Positions 46,728 through 60,379 of a stretch of DNA of 64,000 nucleotides are shown piece after piece; position 1 is the stretch's first letter, and every line of letters begins with the position of its first letter. The DNA is from Odontesthes bonariensis (taxonomy: Eukaryota > Chordata > Actinopteri > Atheriniformes > Atherinopsidae), in assembly GCF_027942865.1 (NCBI RefSeq), contig NC_134507.1, positions 4,978,026 through 5,042,025 on the forward strand, read 5' to 3'. The notes under the pieces are model-generated. The model was not told the DNA's origin and did no database searches. It saw only the letters and a program-made list of their open reading frames with translations. Position numbers and translations under genes: made by a program.

Positions 46728-48724
46728 GGTCACTCACAGTGTTGAGTTTCGTCTTTTTTTAACCGATTGATTAACAGTTCATCTGAAAAATACTAGGTTT
46801 AAAAGATTAAATCTATGTCCATCACACACAGAATACAAGCTGGAAGGAGTCAGATCCTTTAGATTGTTTATAAAAGTCACATTTTAGGTCAAACATAAAG
46901 AAAATTAAATCCTTCTAACTCCTTTGCTGAACAAATAAATATTGTCTGTCATTTAAAGACACACCGTGGAACAAATTTTAATAATATTGTTTGTTTTCCG
47001 AAACAATGTATGAACATGTGGAGACTTTACACGCACTGAAATTGTATTTAAGCTTCACCAACAGTAGGAGGCAGCAGTACTCCATCTCTACACATGTTTC
47101 ACTTTACAAAACTTCACAATACAAAACCCTGTTTGCTGACATACTGTTTGAAACAGTTAGTTTGTAATGGACATCAATTTTCTATCTTACATGATACTGA
47201 CAAATGCATCATGCCCCAGCAAATAATATTTGTGGAAAATAAAAAAAGTACAGCCAGAGAGCTGTACTTTTGTGTTATAAATTTGATGTAGGCAGAGTTG
47301 AGTCGCTCCAGTGTTTTGTTTTTCCTGATTATCTCTGAACATAATTGCCATTAAAAACTTTAGCATATGGTCAAACTCTTCATATAAACATCATTATATG
47401 ATTTAAAGCTCATGAATAGATCACAAAACTATATTCCTTGAAAGTTATTAGATAGTAACAAGAGTGTCAAAAGTGTCAATATTTTTAAATAAATCACGAG
47501 GACTTGACTTTTTTCCTCTTACACAAGAGGCCGCTGTTGTCCACTGTTTGGACCTGCTGGTTATTATGCATGAATCTTTCTGGCTGTATCTGCCGTTGCA
47601 ATGAAACCGGTCAACCAGTCATTTTTTTCCCCCACTCTTCCCACTTCTGCACGCTGTGTGTGTGTTCTCTCCTCTCAGATCATTTTACCGCACATACAGA
47701 TGTCTGCACAGTTTACTTCTTTTTCTCATCCTTATTTTCTTCTTGTTTTTTTTTTAAATGGGCCTTTTTGGTTGAGTTATCCATTTTTTCATGCATGTAG
47801 GATAGCTTCATGTAAGACCTACGAGTGCAGAAGGAAAGTTGTGGGAACATCATGTCGAACGCACATAGTGAAAGATGGTCAGATACAGATAAATGGGATA
47901 TAACCGAACACAAACAAGGATTTTAAACTCAAAGATTGATAGAATTACGATGAGAGTCAAAGCTAAAGAACAGGGCTAATGTAGAAAACATGGTCCGCTG
48001 AAAAACCTGCACTATTATGGTCACTTGAGACCAGATGCAATGAGCATGAGATCACTATTTTGCAAAATGAAAGTCTTAAATATGGAACGGAAAGCTCACA
48101 ACACTGCTCAAGACATTATCCAGTCACTCTCCAAATTGTATCCAGCAAACACTTTGTTAGGTTTTCTTGTGTTTTCATTGCCTTCATATCATCACTGCTT
48201 TGTACCTGTTTGTCAAAACATTAGCAGGAATGTCTTTTCATTTGGCCAGTGTTGTCTTTTCTCCCCCTGCTCCCAGGGCTGATTTCCCTCCCCTCTCTTA
48301 GCTCCCGCTGCGAACCAGCCGTCTTCTCTCATCATGTGCTTTATCTTTGTATGATTTCCAATGAGTGTGTTAGTGCAAAGTTGAACAATCTGGCCCGGGT
48401 AAAAATAGGTCGAGAAAAGAATGAACTTCATTCTGTTAACATTACAAGATGACAACCACTTATTCAAAGGCATTCGTGTGATTAGGGTGAAACAAAATGA
48501 TGCAGATGAAACAGTGCAGTCAGTCACTATAGTTAATATATAATAATTGTGAAAAGGTAATATCCACAAAATATACAAACAGCTACCCCTAAATATAGTG
48601 TTTAGATGCACAGAACCACTCAACTTAGCACATAAGACTGAGTTAGAGTTGGATCCTACTGTCCCTTAGGTTATCATGCTAACATTTCATGCTAACAAGC
48701 CCAAACTCGGAAAACTCACGTTAA
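46728..48724. other. Intergenic, no gene seen
   Basis: AT-rich sequence with small ORFs only, none with a recognisable domain or splice context on either strand. Confidence 0.5.
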
Positions 48725-49115
48725 AATGTGGGGCCTATTGGCACTCTACTTGAGACAGGCCTCAACTCTGACAATGTTTAAATACATGCTGAAAACAGTT
48801 CTATTTAGCTGTGCATATGACACCTGAAAGTATTTTATCTGCATTCTTCACTTTTAAATGAATGAATTAATGATTATTTTTAATGAGTTTAAATTTTTTT
48901 TAAAATTTTTATTATTATTATTATTATTTTATTATTATTTTTTTCATTTATTTTTAATGATTTTATTGCCTATTTTATTTTATTTTTTAAAATTTTTTAA
49001 AATTTATTTTTAATGATTTTATTGCCTTCTTGTGATTTTATGTAGCTGTGAAGCACTTTGAATTGCCTTGTGTACGAATTGTGCTCTATAAATAAAAGTG
49101 CCTTGCCTTGTCTTG
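48725..49115 (+). mobile_element. L2 LINE 3' end
   Basis: It begins with an altered L2 C-terminus (TLTMFKYMLKTVLFSCAY). It then has an AT-rich part with TTA repeats and ends GTGAAGCACTTTGAATTGCC, TGCTCTATAAATAAAAGTGC and CCTTGCCTTG repeats, the usual L2 tail. It is 5'-truncated and dead. Confidence 0.75.
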
Positions 49116-50494
49116 CTTAATACATAAATCACTTTTCACCTGGAATCTACTATCATTTCATTTATGAGTATCAGCATTAAGTTCCAGAATCAGTACAAGC
49201 ATTAGAAGTCTTTGGAAGTGTTAAAATGAAGTCTTCTGTCACAACATTAGTCCCCCAAAAATATAGTGCATGAGCATGAAACCGATTCTCAGTCAGCTTA
49301 GTCAGCTGAACATAGTGGCATGTTGCTGAACATTGCCTTCTGTTCCCTGACGGTCTTTCAAGTATTTTGTCAATATTTACCTGGAGTCTTCTTCAATTTT
49401 TTTTTATCTTAATCCATAACAATATGACAGCGGTTGATTATTTGGCATCCGTCAAAGCTCGCACATTATCATTGGGTCATGGATTTGTACCGGTTATGCA
49501 GTAGGTTCATATCAACCCACACTTTCTGCTTAGAGTACATTTAGTCTGTCTGTTAGGTACCGGGGTCATCGTGTCTTTATGTGTATAATAGCTTTAGTTT
49601 GTTATGACTCCAAAGCGGAGCTCGCAGAGGTGTGTGTGCACGGGTATGAGTTGTGTTTATAAGAGCGAAAAATAATCGGACAGAATATCTGTTGAGACAG
49701 GGAGAGCACGTGATAATAAGAGTCTGTGATGGAGAGACACGAGAGTAAACAGAACATGAATTCGCTCTATCTGCGAGTGTGTTGTGGCAAGATCTGTTCT
49801 CGTATCTCTGCCCTGATCTGGCCTGCAGCGTTAATTGCCTTCAGTCCCACACACCAATGCAAAAAATGCTGATTTGTGTGGTCTTCCCAGATTGAGCTAT
49901 CACAAAAACCACCAAGGCTTTTATTTGATGAACGATAAATATACTTGTTATGAATGCAGTTTATTTACAATGCTAACCGTGGAATGATTGCTACCCACAC
50001 GATTTCTTTGTTCCAGAAACACTGCGAGAGGCTATGTGAGCGTTAAAAATCCCTTTAAAAGTTACAACCCAACATCAGACTTTAGTGCAGAATTTCAATT
50101 TCGAAAAGGAGACCTGAAACAATATATCCCAATCTTTAGATCCAAGGCCGCCCCCAGCCTGTTACTAACCACACAGCTATGTGTCACGAGCTGTAATTCA
50201 CATCTGTGTTTGGTTAGCACAGAATGTACACTCACTATCTAGCTGTCTGACAGCTCCCAGGCCCAGCTGTTATGTATTGTGGCCCTTGGGGCTCTGCTGT
50301 TCATTACATGTGAAGGTATAATTATTATGATTTTTTTTTTCTTTCTTTTTTTTTGTCCTCAACTTCTCTCCCATGCCAGGAGCAACTTCACTGATGACAT
50401 ATCTATCAGGCTGCCAAAAGAGGAAGTGATGTCATTTGGCTTGGCCTCACACCAGCAAAACTGTGAGGTCAAAGGTGTGTCTTGTCAGAAGAGA

Positions 50495-50527
<33 letters not shown>

Positions 50528-50528
50528 G
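50495..50528. repeat. (TG)n microsatellite
   Basis: About 15 TG units with one C interruption. Confidence 0.95.
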
Positions 50529-50770
50529 TTGGACATATAACTTACAGCCAGGAAGGGTGAATGACTATTCAGGAGGACGTGAGATAATGTTTTTTTCCTA
50601 GGAAGTTAATTATGTATGTGACTGCTCTTTGAGGGGAAGTGTGTGAATTCTGGGGGTCATCTGGAGAAGAATTCCCAGATGTGCCATTTACATTTTTTAA
50701 CCTCCACTCTCTGAAGGTAAACCCTGAACTTCTCTCGCACTTAATCATCATCTTAACAATACATGATAGC

Positions 50771-50772
<2 letters not shown>

Positions 50773-50839
<67 letters not shown>

Positions 50840-50855
50840 GTGTGTGCGTGTGCGG
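50773..50855. repeat. (TG)n microsatellite, long
   Basis: About 40 TG units with a few TGCG interruptions at the right end. Confidence 0.95.
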
Positions 50856-53800
50856 ATGAGAATGGAGTTTTGTGTAATGGACCTACAGATTAAAGGAGCA
50901 CAACCACAAACCAGAGTTGAAGAGTTGAAGAGTTGAAGAGTATCATTAGCACAATGATAAGTGAAATGCTTACACGGTATTGTGTCTAATGCATGTGCTT
51001 TGAAATGTTATATTTACTAAGCAGCCTTGTTGAGTCAACACAGTAACTTTCCTTTCGAAATGAAGTTTTACTGGTGGTCTGAAAAAGCCAAAAAAAAAAG
51101 AAACATGATAATATTTACTAAATAAAAATGTCAGCAGAAGGAACTCCCCAACACTGTTCTGACTTGTTTAATGGTGGAGTTTTTGCACAACTTTATCAGG
51201 CAAACAGTTATTACAAATCAGAGGCCATCTTGAATAGGAAGTGGCTGTATGTGTTCGACCAATCGCAGTTCTCCAAATATCATTCAAAGACAGAGAAATG
51301 CTAAACATAATATAAAAAGTGTTGCAATACTCGAATAATTCAAATGCTCCCAATCATAAATCTGGCTGTTTAAACAAGGATAAGCTAGTGGGACAATCTA
51401 GAAGTCAGAGTGTCCACTGCCTCTCACCCAATGGCAGCTGGGATAGGCTCAAGCCCCCACGTGACCCAGAATATATATATATTTGAATTTTTATTTGTGC
51501 TATTGCTCCAACTTAAAACAGATTTATTTATTTCAAATGAATTACAGGGATGTTTCCAGATGTTAACAGGAGTTTACAGATTAGAAATGAATGTTTTTAT
51601 GTGGGAGTCACATAGCAGACATATCAATGAAAGTGACTGATTCTACTATTTCACCAACATTATCAGATCAACTTGAATTTGATGCAAACAGATACAGTTT
51701 TCATTCAAGGAAGAAGCACAGGTCAAAAGTACCTATTTTCTCATTGTCACATTTTCCTTGTGAATCTATATAAAGAATGAAAATAAACACAGCGTTGCTG
51801 CGAACTGGAATGCTAGATTTGAGCTGTAAATCTTGCCTTATTATTGCCTTCAGAAGTTCTAGCTACACATGGACAGGACTTTATTCTGAGCCCGAGCAGC
51901 CAGATACACTTAGTCTACAAGTGGGTGTGTGTTTGCTGATGACAGGGAGGTATAAGGCAAGTAGGCTGCTGCACCTTCTTAACCTAATTAAACATCTCTT
52001 CAGCAGCCTGGCTGTTTTGCCAACTCTAGCCACACACATACACACAAACACACTCTTCCTGGAAATGACAGTGGATTAAAAGGATTTACCACACTTCATC
52101 CTTCATTTACGGCCTCTTGGGTCAGACATGCAACACGTTGTATGAATCAGTGTTACGGGTGCACATGAATGCACCCACTCCCTTGTTTTATATCCAGGAA
52201 AATATTTCAATGTCCCATAACTTGAAGGAAATTTGAAACTCCTTAAGTTCTGCAAACTTCCTATGTCTTCCCGCAAGTCTTAAGGCTCTCATTTGTCAAA
52301 TATGGGGGGAAAAAAGTGCATGGGGAGTATTATCATCCGGGCTGGTGGGGCCTAGTGAGAAACCACATCCTCAATGACGCGCCTGCCCATCCAGATAGAT
52401 GTCACAAATAGCAGGGAGGGGGGGGGGTAGCGCTGAAAGTGTGATTTATGTTTGCACAGAGCCCTTTGGAGGACAAGAGAAGAGTGTGCAGCCTCATGTA
52501 GGACCCGGGTCCTTGAAAAGATTCTCTTTGAGTGTCTGAGCCAAGCAGCACGCTTGGTTTGACCGAGATGAATTTGTCGCAGAAAGAGAGAGTTTGTCTT
52601 GGCAAAATTGTCTCTGCGACCATTTCTCTGTCTCTCTTTCCCGTTCACACTTTTGCATGCGAAGATACGCTCGCAAACGCATTCATTTAAGATCACAAAA
52701 TTCTTAAAAAACATCTGCTTCTGCCACGTAACCGCTCTCTCACACATGCTCTCCTCCTGCTGGTTACCGAGACTTGTGTATTTCCTGCTTTGTTGCCATG
52801 ACAAACACCATAATCTTCATTTTGGCGGGAGGCGGGTGTGTTTCATCAGTTCTCTAAATTCCGACTATTGATCCAAGGATTTATAAGCATCCTTTGTGCC
52901 TGTTTATGCTACGTAAAAGTCACACTGTGGGTCAGATATGGATAGTTCAAATAGCAGAAGGATGACCTTTGATAACAAGCAGCGGGCTGTCTGATCCTTT
53001 GCCAGACTGAGTGTTTACTTCACCTTTTGCTGCCAGCTTCACGTCATTGCAGCCGGAAAAAAAAGGGGAATAAGGACTGCTTATTGTTTACTGTTCGTGG
53101 GGGATAGGCAGAGTGTGTATCTGCTTGGCTTGATGAAAGTGCTTGTCATGGCTAATCAAATTTGAAAAGTAACCCTTATAATAATTCGATGTATAATTTG
53201 TACTTTCTCTGGTGTTTACATGTTGCTTTTGTGTATGCCAGATTATCTTTCTTTATATTGCTTATCTTAATTTCTTTTACAGCAAGTGTAACAAAGTTTA
53301 TCAGGTAGGATTGTCTGGAAGAGGATCACGTGGGCCTATTACTGTAGTGTTTTAGTAGGAGGTCACTTCACCATCAAAAAGTGTCGAAACTTTCAAACGG
53401 TTAAGGAGCTAGCAAAGCGTGTACATTTCTGTAACTCGTATTCTATTCTAGGAATTCTAAAATCAGTATTTACCTTAATCAGTATTTGACACACAACAAT
53501 TAAAGGTTCCCTGAATCGATGGCTCCCAACCTGTGGTCCCCAAAGGGGTGTGTGAAGCCTTTTTTTAGGGAAAGGTTCTAAGAATTAGATTTGCACATTG
53601 TCAAAATCATGACACATTTACAAGATTTACTCGATCAAAAGTCTGTATGAGGATGAAGTGCTTCTGTTATACATTGAGGTGGTTTGCGGAATTGCAGAAA
53701 AAAACAGAATTCTTTAATGAGAGCAACTAAAACTCTGTACAAGGGAACTGACTAACGTGTTTCTCAATTAACACAGCATTCCTCACTGACATTTTCTCTC

Positions 53801-54191
53801 TCTACAATAAGACCAAGCGGGTGAAGGATCCTGGATCAAACAATATGCAGTGCAGATGGCCTTAATGTGCAAACTGGAGCGCATAATTTCAAAGGCGAAA
53901 GCCACAATAACATCCACTGCAGACGAAACCTTCTGGTGCCACTGTGGCCAAAATATGCAATGTATTATGCAGTATGACAACAAAAAAAACAAAGTAAAAT
54001 TTGTAGTTTTCTTAAACTGCTCTGATTGCAAAAGAAGTCCAATAATCATACAACTGTGAGCAGAGACAATCCTGCATAATAATAGATTTACAGTGTCAGA
54101 ATTTTCTGTCAAAGTGGTTCATTCCAGTCTAATTTTAGAGCATTATTCATGTTACTAGCTAAGCTTTTAAAGTTTGATATGAATTGTTTGT

Positions 54192-54194
<3 letters not shown>

Positions 54195-54224
<30 letters not shown>
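54195..54224. repeat. (TA)n microsatellite
   Basis: About 15 TA units. Confidence 0.9.
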
Positions 54225-54228
<4 letters not shown>

Positions 54229-56030
54229 TAATATATGATTTATATATGTCTGTGCAGCGCAGTTTTGTGGGAAGTAGTATGCAGTATGTGGCGCATACTG
54301 CATACAGCCTAAATAATCTGTGTAAATAAATCTATATGTGGGAATAAAAATCCTTTAGGGCAACCCACTTCCCTTTCGAAAAAAGTTACAAAAAAGATGA
54401 AAAGCCTTTCCAAAGACATTTTGTGGTTTGTCCCTTAAAGACGAGCGTAAGAAAAACATGGTGATGAAACATTGTGAACTTTGGTGAAAAGAACCTCTTA
54501 TGTTTGTGGGAAAAGTCTTGAAGGTAACAAAAACACAACGTTTGTTATTTTCACTTCTTTCTGCATCAATGAAAATATTTATGGTACTATATATTACACT
54601 GACATTTCTGCTAAAAGGTCCTCCTAACTACTGCACTCTGGAGCTTTAATGTGTAGCCAGAGGACTTTTCTTTGCCATCTACAGCAATAAATGCTGCTGG
54701 AAGGTAGTGGTAGTTTGTATCTTGACTTGCACACTTGCAAATATCTTGGTTTGCTTGAGCAGCAAAGATATACAATTCTTTCTAGATTGTTTTAACAGAC
54801 GCAGTGTTTGAAAATGAGCTTTTTACCTGCAAACCTGTAACAAGGTGCATAGTTATTGTGATACAAGGTCACCTTTTGCATTCTTGTTATCACATTGGCC
54901 TTTAGCTCAAACCTTGTATGCACTAGCTGCACAAAATACAAGCAATGTTCCATTTTACCTTGTGTGTCTCTTTATCTCATGTGTTCCACACACGCCTATA
55001 TCAGCGTCTTCTGCAGGCAGGCAGGCCACAATCGTGCATGTGAGTCTGCGTGCGTGCATTAGTACTGTATGCTGTTTGAATCTGTCGGCGCCCAGCCTAT
55101 CGCTCCCTGTGGGCACATGAAGGGCGGTATGGTGGCTGGGGGCTGAGAGCTGCTGACATGACCGCCGAGTTCAAAGAGATCGAGCTGGAGATGCAGCGAG
55201 AGGGGGAACACAGCGGCCTTTATATTCACCTTGGCTGAGCCTGGGAAAACTCTGTGCCCCCCCACAACCCCTTTCCTCGCCTGTGGTTGCAGGCAGGGAA
55301 GCAAGTGGATTTACAGGTGCGGCACAGTCCTGCTCAGACTCTGTAATACACCAAAATCTGTGATCTGATGAAAAAAAACAAAAAAAACTCAGAATATCCC
55401 ATGTTTTTCAATGAGAGCAAAGTGTTGATAGATGACAGAGTGACGTGTGGTGTGTGAAAATACCACAAGCCAGCCACAAAAATACTGAACAACGTGAGCT
55501 TCATTATCCCGCTGAAGTCAAAGCTGAACAGTCAGGCTGAAGACTCGTGACCTCTGGCTCCATCCACGCAGTAACAGAGTTCACATTTGTTTGCTTATTA
55601 TACTTTGCTAAAAGTGCAAAAATGTGAACGCTGTTATTAATGTTATCCAGATTTCATGTGCTTTACTTGACGTTTTGTATTGATCGAATGCAAATTTGTA
55701 GTGTGTGAGTATTTCAGCCTCTCGTTGGCACTATCAATAAGAGCACTACTACTTGTACTATTGCGGACTCGCACTAACTAGCAAAATATTTTCTTTGCTC
55801 ATGACAAACATTTTATAGCATAAAGTATCTTTTTTTAGATTGAAAAGTTCACATACAGTAGGGTTACATTATCACCCTGTCAGGGATCCTTTATCCTATA
55901 CGAACAGTTCACCATATTTGCTGTCAGTGAGGGTGTCTCTGTAGGTCGCCAGTATACTTGCTCTGTTTTAACTTGGATGTTCATAGAGACGTGCATAATT
56001 TGTTAACCAGTAGTATACACTATATTAATT

Positions 56031-56093
56031 CAATTCAATTCAGTTTATTCATATAGCACCAAATTACTACAAATGTCATCTCAAGGCACTTAA
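56031..56093. repeat. LINE-tail-like repeat, left part
   Basis: TTCAATTCAATTCAGTTTAT followed by CATATAGCACCAAATTACTA, a common fish LINE 3' tail. It is interrupted by the next element and appears to continue at 56522. Confidence 0.6.
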
Positions 56094-56517
56094 AGCAATA
56101 CTATGTAACATTTCTACCTTAAAATAACAGCTTGTGCGGCTAGAATGAGTTTTAAGATTACGATTGGCCTGTCTCCTATGCCCTTCGAGGGTCTGAGTTG
56201 GAAAAACTGCGCTATGTAACTTTGCTGGACCGGCCCGGGAGCTGAGCGGAAGTACTTCGACTTGCTTTCTGGCACACCTACCGCAAAAACAAATAGACCC
56301 CTCTCACGCTTCCAGGTATAAGGCTAAGCTAGCGCAACACTGTCAGTACGATCATCATGGCAGAGGCACCGAAGAAACAGAAGAAGACGTTGACTGATGA
56401 AGCAAGGAAGAGAAAGAGAGAGGCCGACAAAGCAAGAGACCGGACTAGAGATGCTCTCGGAACAGCCTGTAGGGGGAGCTCCATAATGGGCTTTTTGAGA
56501 AGTTACATTGTATTGCT
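56094..56517. mobile_element. TTAA-flanked non-autonomous element carrying a small ORF
   Basis: 424 bp between TTAA at 56090-56093 and TTAA at 56518-56521. The ends AGCAATACTATGTAAC and GTTACATTGTATTGCT are inverted repeats with one mismatch. There is no transposase. It differs from the AGGGATAG hairpin family but shares the TTAA target. It was inserted into a LINE-tail repeat. Confidence 0.75.
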
Positions 56518-56521
56518 TTAA
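56357..56521 (+). CDS. Small basic ORF inside the TTAA element
   Basis: 54 codons from ATG to a TAA that uses the right-hand TTAA target site. The product starts MAEAPKKQKKTLTDEARKRK and continues with more alternating basic and acidic residues, then a short hydrophobic end (SYIVLL). The charged half looks like part of a longer basic-helix protein seen in fish transposons. Here it is probably a truncated remnant. Translation is not shown. Confidence 0.3.
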   Translation: MAEAPKKQKKTLTDEARKRKREADKARDRTRDALGTACRGSSIMGFLRSYIVLL

Positions 56522-56870
56522 ATAATAAAGTCCAATTCAAGCCAATTGGAGTTCAATTCATTGTAATCACAATTAATTTCAAAACAATCCAATTCATTTA
56601 CATAGAGCCAATTCAAAAACAATTTCCTAGCTAAGGAAACCAACAGATTGCACTGAAACTTTGTTTTCGGTCCAATCTCCCGTCCTGAGCGTGCCTGAGG
56701 CAACTGTGGAGAGAAAAGACTCCCTTTTAACAGGAAGAAACCTCTGGCAGAACCAGACTCAGGAAGGGTGGCCATCAGAACCAGAACCAGGAAGGGTGGC
56801 CATCCGCCTCGACCAGCTGGGCTTTGAGAAGACAGAAAGGGGGGGTGTTGAATGTAACACCATTCAAAGG
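56522..56870. repeat. LINE-tail-like repeat, right part
   Basis: It contains CCAATTCAAGCCAATTGGAG, AGGAAGAAACCTCTGGCAGA-like text (AACAGGAAGAAACCTCTGGC) and AGGAAGGGTGGCCATC twice. This is a common teleost repeat; family not certain. Confidence 0.5.
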
Positions 56871-56876
56871 ATATCA

Positions 56877-56945
56877 ATGTTCATAAATGATATTGCTAAT
56901 ATGGGATGTCATACAGCTTCATGTCAAAAGAGGCGAACTACCCCT
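56877..56945. mobile_element. Hairpin MITE fragment, copy D
   Basis: Only the outer right arm of the AGGGATAG family remains: ATGTTCATAAATGATATTGC through AAAAGAGGCGAACTACCCCT, then TTAA at 56946-56949. The left part is gone. Confidence 0.75.
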
Positions 56946-56949
56946 TTAA

Positions 56950-59687
56950 AGTCACCCACTACAATGACTTTATCTGTACTCAGCACGAACTGGGATAAAA
57001 ACTCAGAATAAGGGCCAGGTGGACGATACACAAAAACAAACACAAGTATAGCAGTGTTTATGCAGAGGATTGTAGGGCCAGGCACATGGTTTCTTAAGTC
57101 CAATTCTTAACCCGTCCTGGGTCAGCTGCACTGAAGCTTCCCATGCATGGGCATGTAATCAGTCTAAAGGTAATTCTCCTGCTAAGTCTTACCACAAAAC
57201 AAGCATCCATATTGTTCTAATATATTTAGTTTTTTTCTTTCCCTAATGGAGGCTGACCACATGCATTTGACCACTGATGGACCTGGTGGCTCTTTAGATC
57301 GCTAACACAGGCCTCACACCCAAGCAGACGAAAAAACTGTGAACTGCCTTTAAGTCGAAGAGTTTCTTTGCTGCCCTCAGTGGTCATGTACTCAACTGCA
57401 TCTCCTGGATTTCTTTGGACATGGACAAGCTCCTCTGGAATATAGTAGATGTGCAGGTATGTAGGAAAATTGCACCGTTAAAACAAATCGATGACCTGAT
57501 GACGTGGTTAAACGCTCACAGCTTTTCCACAACCTCACCATTTCCACCACTATGTTGACCTTGGTTTGATTGAAATAGACAAGATAATGTTAGCAGGGTA
57601 CCCCTGACAGCATTACAAAACTTTTAGTGTATGTCCTCATGTTAATCTTAGTTATGCACCTTTATGTCTGGTTATCGCTTACGCCCAAGAGTGGTGTTAT
57701 CCGCAAATGTAACTACAGCTCTAGATGTGTCGGGATTTGAAAGCGTTTCTTTAAAAATTTTTCTGAAGATCTAAAATCTGGACTTTGGAAACTGAGAGCA
57801 ACGCTGTGCCCTGAACATTGGCAACCTGTAGTTGTCATTTAATGAATCCAAACCTGTCAAGTTATTACGTGCGGAGCCACTACACGCATGAATGATGACG
57901 ATGAGCTTTAAGATAAAAGTCATTGTTTTGCTCCAGATGATGATGGAGTGCCAGTGTATTAATCTTGCACAATCCCCTAGTCAGTCCATTGGGATTTCAG
58001 ACTTTGGAAGCATCTGTTTATTGTAGTACATGACTTATTTCTATTACCCACAATCTTGATCTTTTCAAGCCATTTTCCTCTTTATTAGAGTCTGCTGTTC
58101 ATAATCATCACCATCACCGTCATCGTCTTATTCTTCTTCCTCCTCTTTCCTGTCACTCTGGCACATCCATTAGCATGGCACCGCTTTACTTTCCATTGGC
58201 TTCATGCTGCGGCAGCTCCCCAAAGTGCTCCCTCTGCTATAATCCTACTGGCTGTTCTTCTCTGTGCTTTAAACAGGCTGGCTATCACCTCGGATGCTCC
58301 ATGCTGGGTGTTTAAAGCCTGCAGTCCATGCTCTCACACCTGGCTGTAAATAATTTCCAACTTGTTGCTCTGCCTTAAAGCTGCCGTACTGTAAAACCAG
58401 TCACCTCATCCTTATTTTCCTCATATGCCTTAACTTTAATGTGTTTTTTTATGACACCTTTCTTAGGGGCAGACTATGATAACACTTGCTGGAACGGGCT
58501 TAAGTGTACATTGGCAGGGCTGGGCAGGTGTCACTCAGCAGGCCCTTGCTGTTTTATTAATAGTGTTTTATGTTGTAGACGGCTATGAATGTGGCTATTC
58601 AGTGGAGGAAGGGTTGGAGAGCAAAGTAAAAGAAGCTGTGTGTGTGTGTGTTTAAGTGTGTGTTTTGTAAGGACTGGCTAAGGTAGGCTGGTATGCTGAG
58701 CCAGTGTCTGATGTGAACGATCCAGGGGGTGCCAGTTGTTTGTGTGAGGGTGTGCAAAGGGAGGGGAGAGGCTGACATCACTCCTTCCAGTGCTGAGGGG
58801 GTTGTTAATGCGGCCATTCTTGGCTTTGGGGAGCTGAGTCTTCAGCAAGCATCGAGCTACAAACCACAGGGCTCTGTCCTTTCCTACTGTACACAAACAC
58901 ACCAACAGAGACTCGCACACACATTCTCACGCTTATGGAATCACGAAAGATGACCAACACACTTTGGTGTGTGTGTGAGTTTGTGCAAAAACAAGCCGGC
59001 GCTTGCTTGCATGTGTTATCCAGACTCAAGGCTTAAACACATTAGGCTGCATGCAAAGAACATGCTTTCAGGGGAAATTTATGAGGCCTGACAGCACAGT
59101 GTGGGCGAAGCAGTCATTTTTACAAAACAGAGTTTAAAGGTGCAATCTGGTATTTATTTGACTGTCCACACTCACACATGCACTTGAAGGTTTTCAGTTT
59201 GGGACATGGCTGATGCGAAATGAGCCCTTTTTATAACTTAGTTCAGCAACTCTAACTCAATACAAATGTTGAACACAGACTACCCACAAATCTTTGATGT
59301 ACTTACTCTTATTTCTTGGCTTGTTTGAAAAAAGAAGGATATTAAAGTATGACAAGACACAAAGAAAAAAAACAACGCCACAGTCAAAGCGGTGTGACAG
59401 TGACAGTGATTGATTCATTTTCAAGCAATCTGGGAGGAATTTAAAGGTATAAGAGATTATGGAAATCGAACGTTTTCATTTAATCAAAAACCCAACAGTG
59501 TTCTAATTTTCTAGTTTCTTTTTCCTGTTTGATGCTAAGTAAATAGAACACTTGTGTTATGTTTTGGTAACTGATGACCTCATTAAGTGCAACAGGTTAG
59601 GTAAAAATTAGGTCAAAGATGTTCGTCAGGAAGTTTGCACTTCCACACATAGGACATGTCACCACCAACAAGAAACGAATATTTACA
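56950..59687. other. Gene-free stretch
   Basis: No coding exon was recognised on either strand. A short TG run lies at 58638-58650. ORFs of 60-80 codons in the 58.6-59.0 kb region overlap on both strands and have no family resemblance. Confidence 0.45.
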
Positions 59688-59800
59688 GTACCTGTCAAAA
59701 GTTTGGGTACAACTCATTCAAGTTTTCAGGAACTCAACGGAAGAATGATTGATGTTTGATGATTTTTACCCTTCAAGAAACGTTCAAAATTCTTTTCTGG
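59688..59800. mobile_element. Possible Tc1-type terminal fragment
   Basis: It begins ACAGTACCTGTCAAAAGTTT, a form of the inverted-repeat end common to fish Tc1-like transposons, then fades. No partner end or transposase was found next to it. Confidence 0.4.
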
Positions 59801-60379
59801 ATTGGCTGACCTGTATGTTTGTAAGTAATGGTGGCCTGCAGTTCCTCTTTACCTTCCTCAGCTGTTTTTGCTATTACATGAGTTACAAGTGTAGTCAGCT
59901 AAGCGGATTTTTCAAGTCTTGACCCTATCTTCACGTGAGATTTATCGGTGGAGTAACAAATCGGCATTCAGTTTTGTGCCAGCCCTTTACATCCGTTTGC
60001 TTTTTTTCTACTCCGTATGCTCACATGTGCTGTATATCAATAAAGCCGAATTCCCAAGAAAGGTGCTCTCATTCATATATCTTTCTGTCTCTGTTGTCAG
60101 ACTGGGAAAGTGTTGGAAACTGTGACTAAGAAGCAGACTATCAAGACTACGTGTCAACAAACGGTCACTAAGAAAGCATTTCAAGACTGTTGCTCTGCTC
60201 TGATAAATTGCTGATTTTATATCCAGACAGTCATCTGACAAAACCACCATCCACACAAGTTAAAGACAACGACAGTGCAGTGACTTTGCTATATTTACAT
60301 CCGTGATGATCTCCAAGAGAGAAAGTTAGAAGCAACAGAATGTCTCAAACTTTTTATCCTTCAGTCCCTAGTCTCTTAA

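Larger units (their letters stand above)
49116..56030. other. Gene-free stretch with microsatellites
   Basis: No host exon, RNA gene or large transposon was recognised in these 6.9 kb. It could be intergenic or intronic sequence of a gene whose exons lie outside. The clear features are the TG and TA microsatellites listed separately. Confidence 0.45.

Noticed and set aside
53850..54059. 69-codon ORF with several Cys residues (WCHCG, NCSDCK)
   Set aside because: It looked briefly like a zinc-binding exon, but no family matches and an overlapping ORF lies on the other strand.
55158..55239. Short ORF MTAEFKEIELEMQREGEHSG
   Set aside because: It looks protein-like but is only 26 codons, with no splice signals that extend it and no family I recognise.
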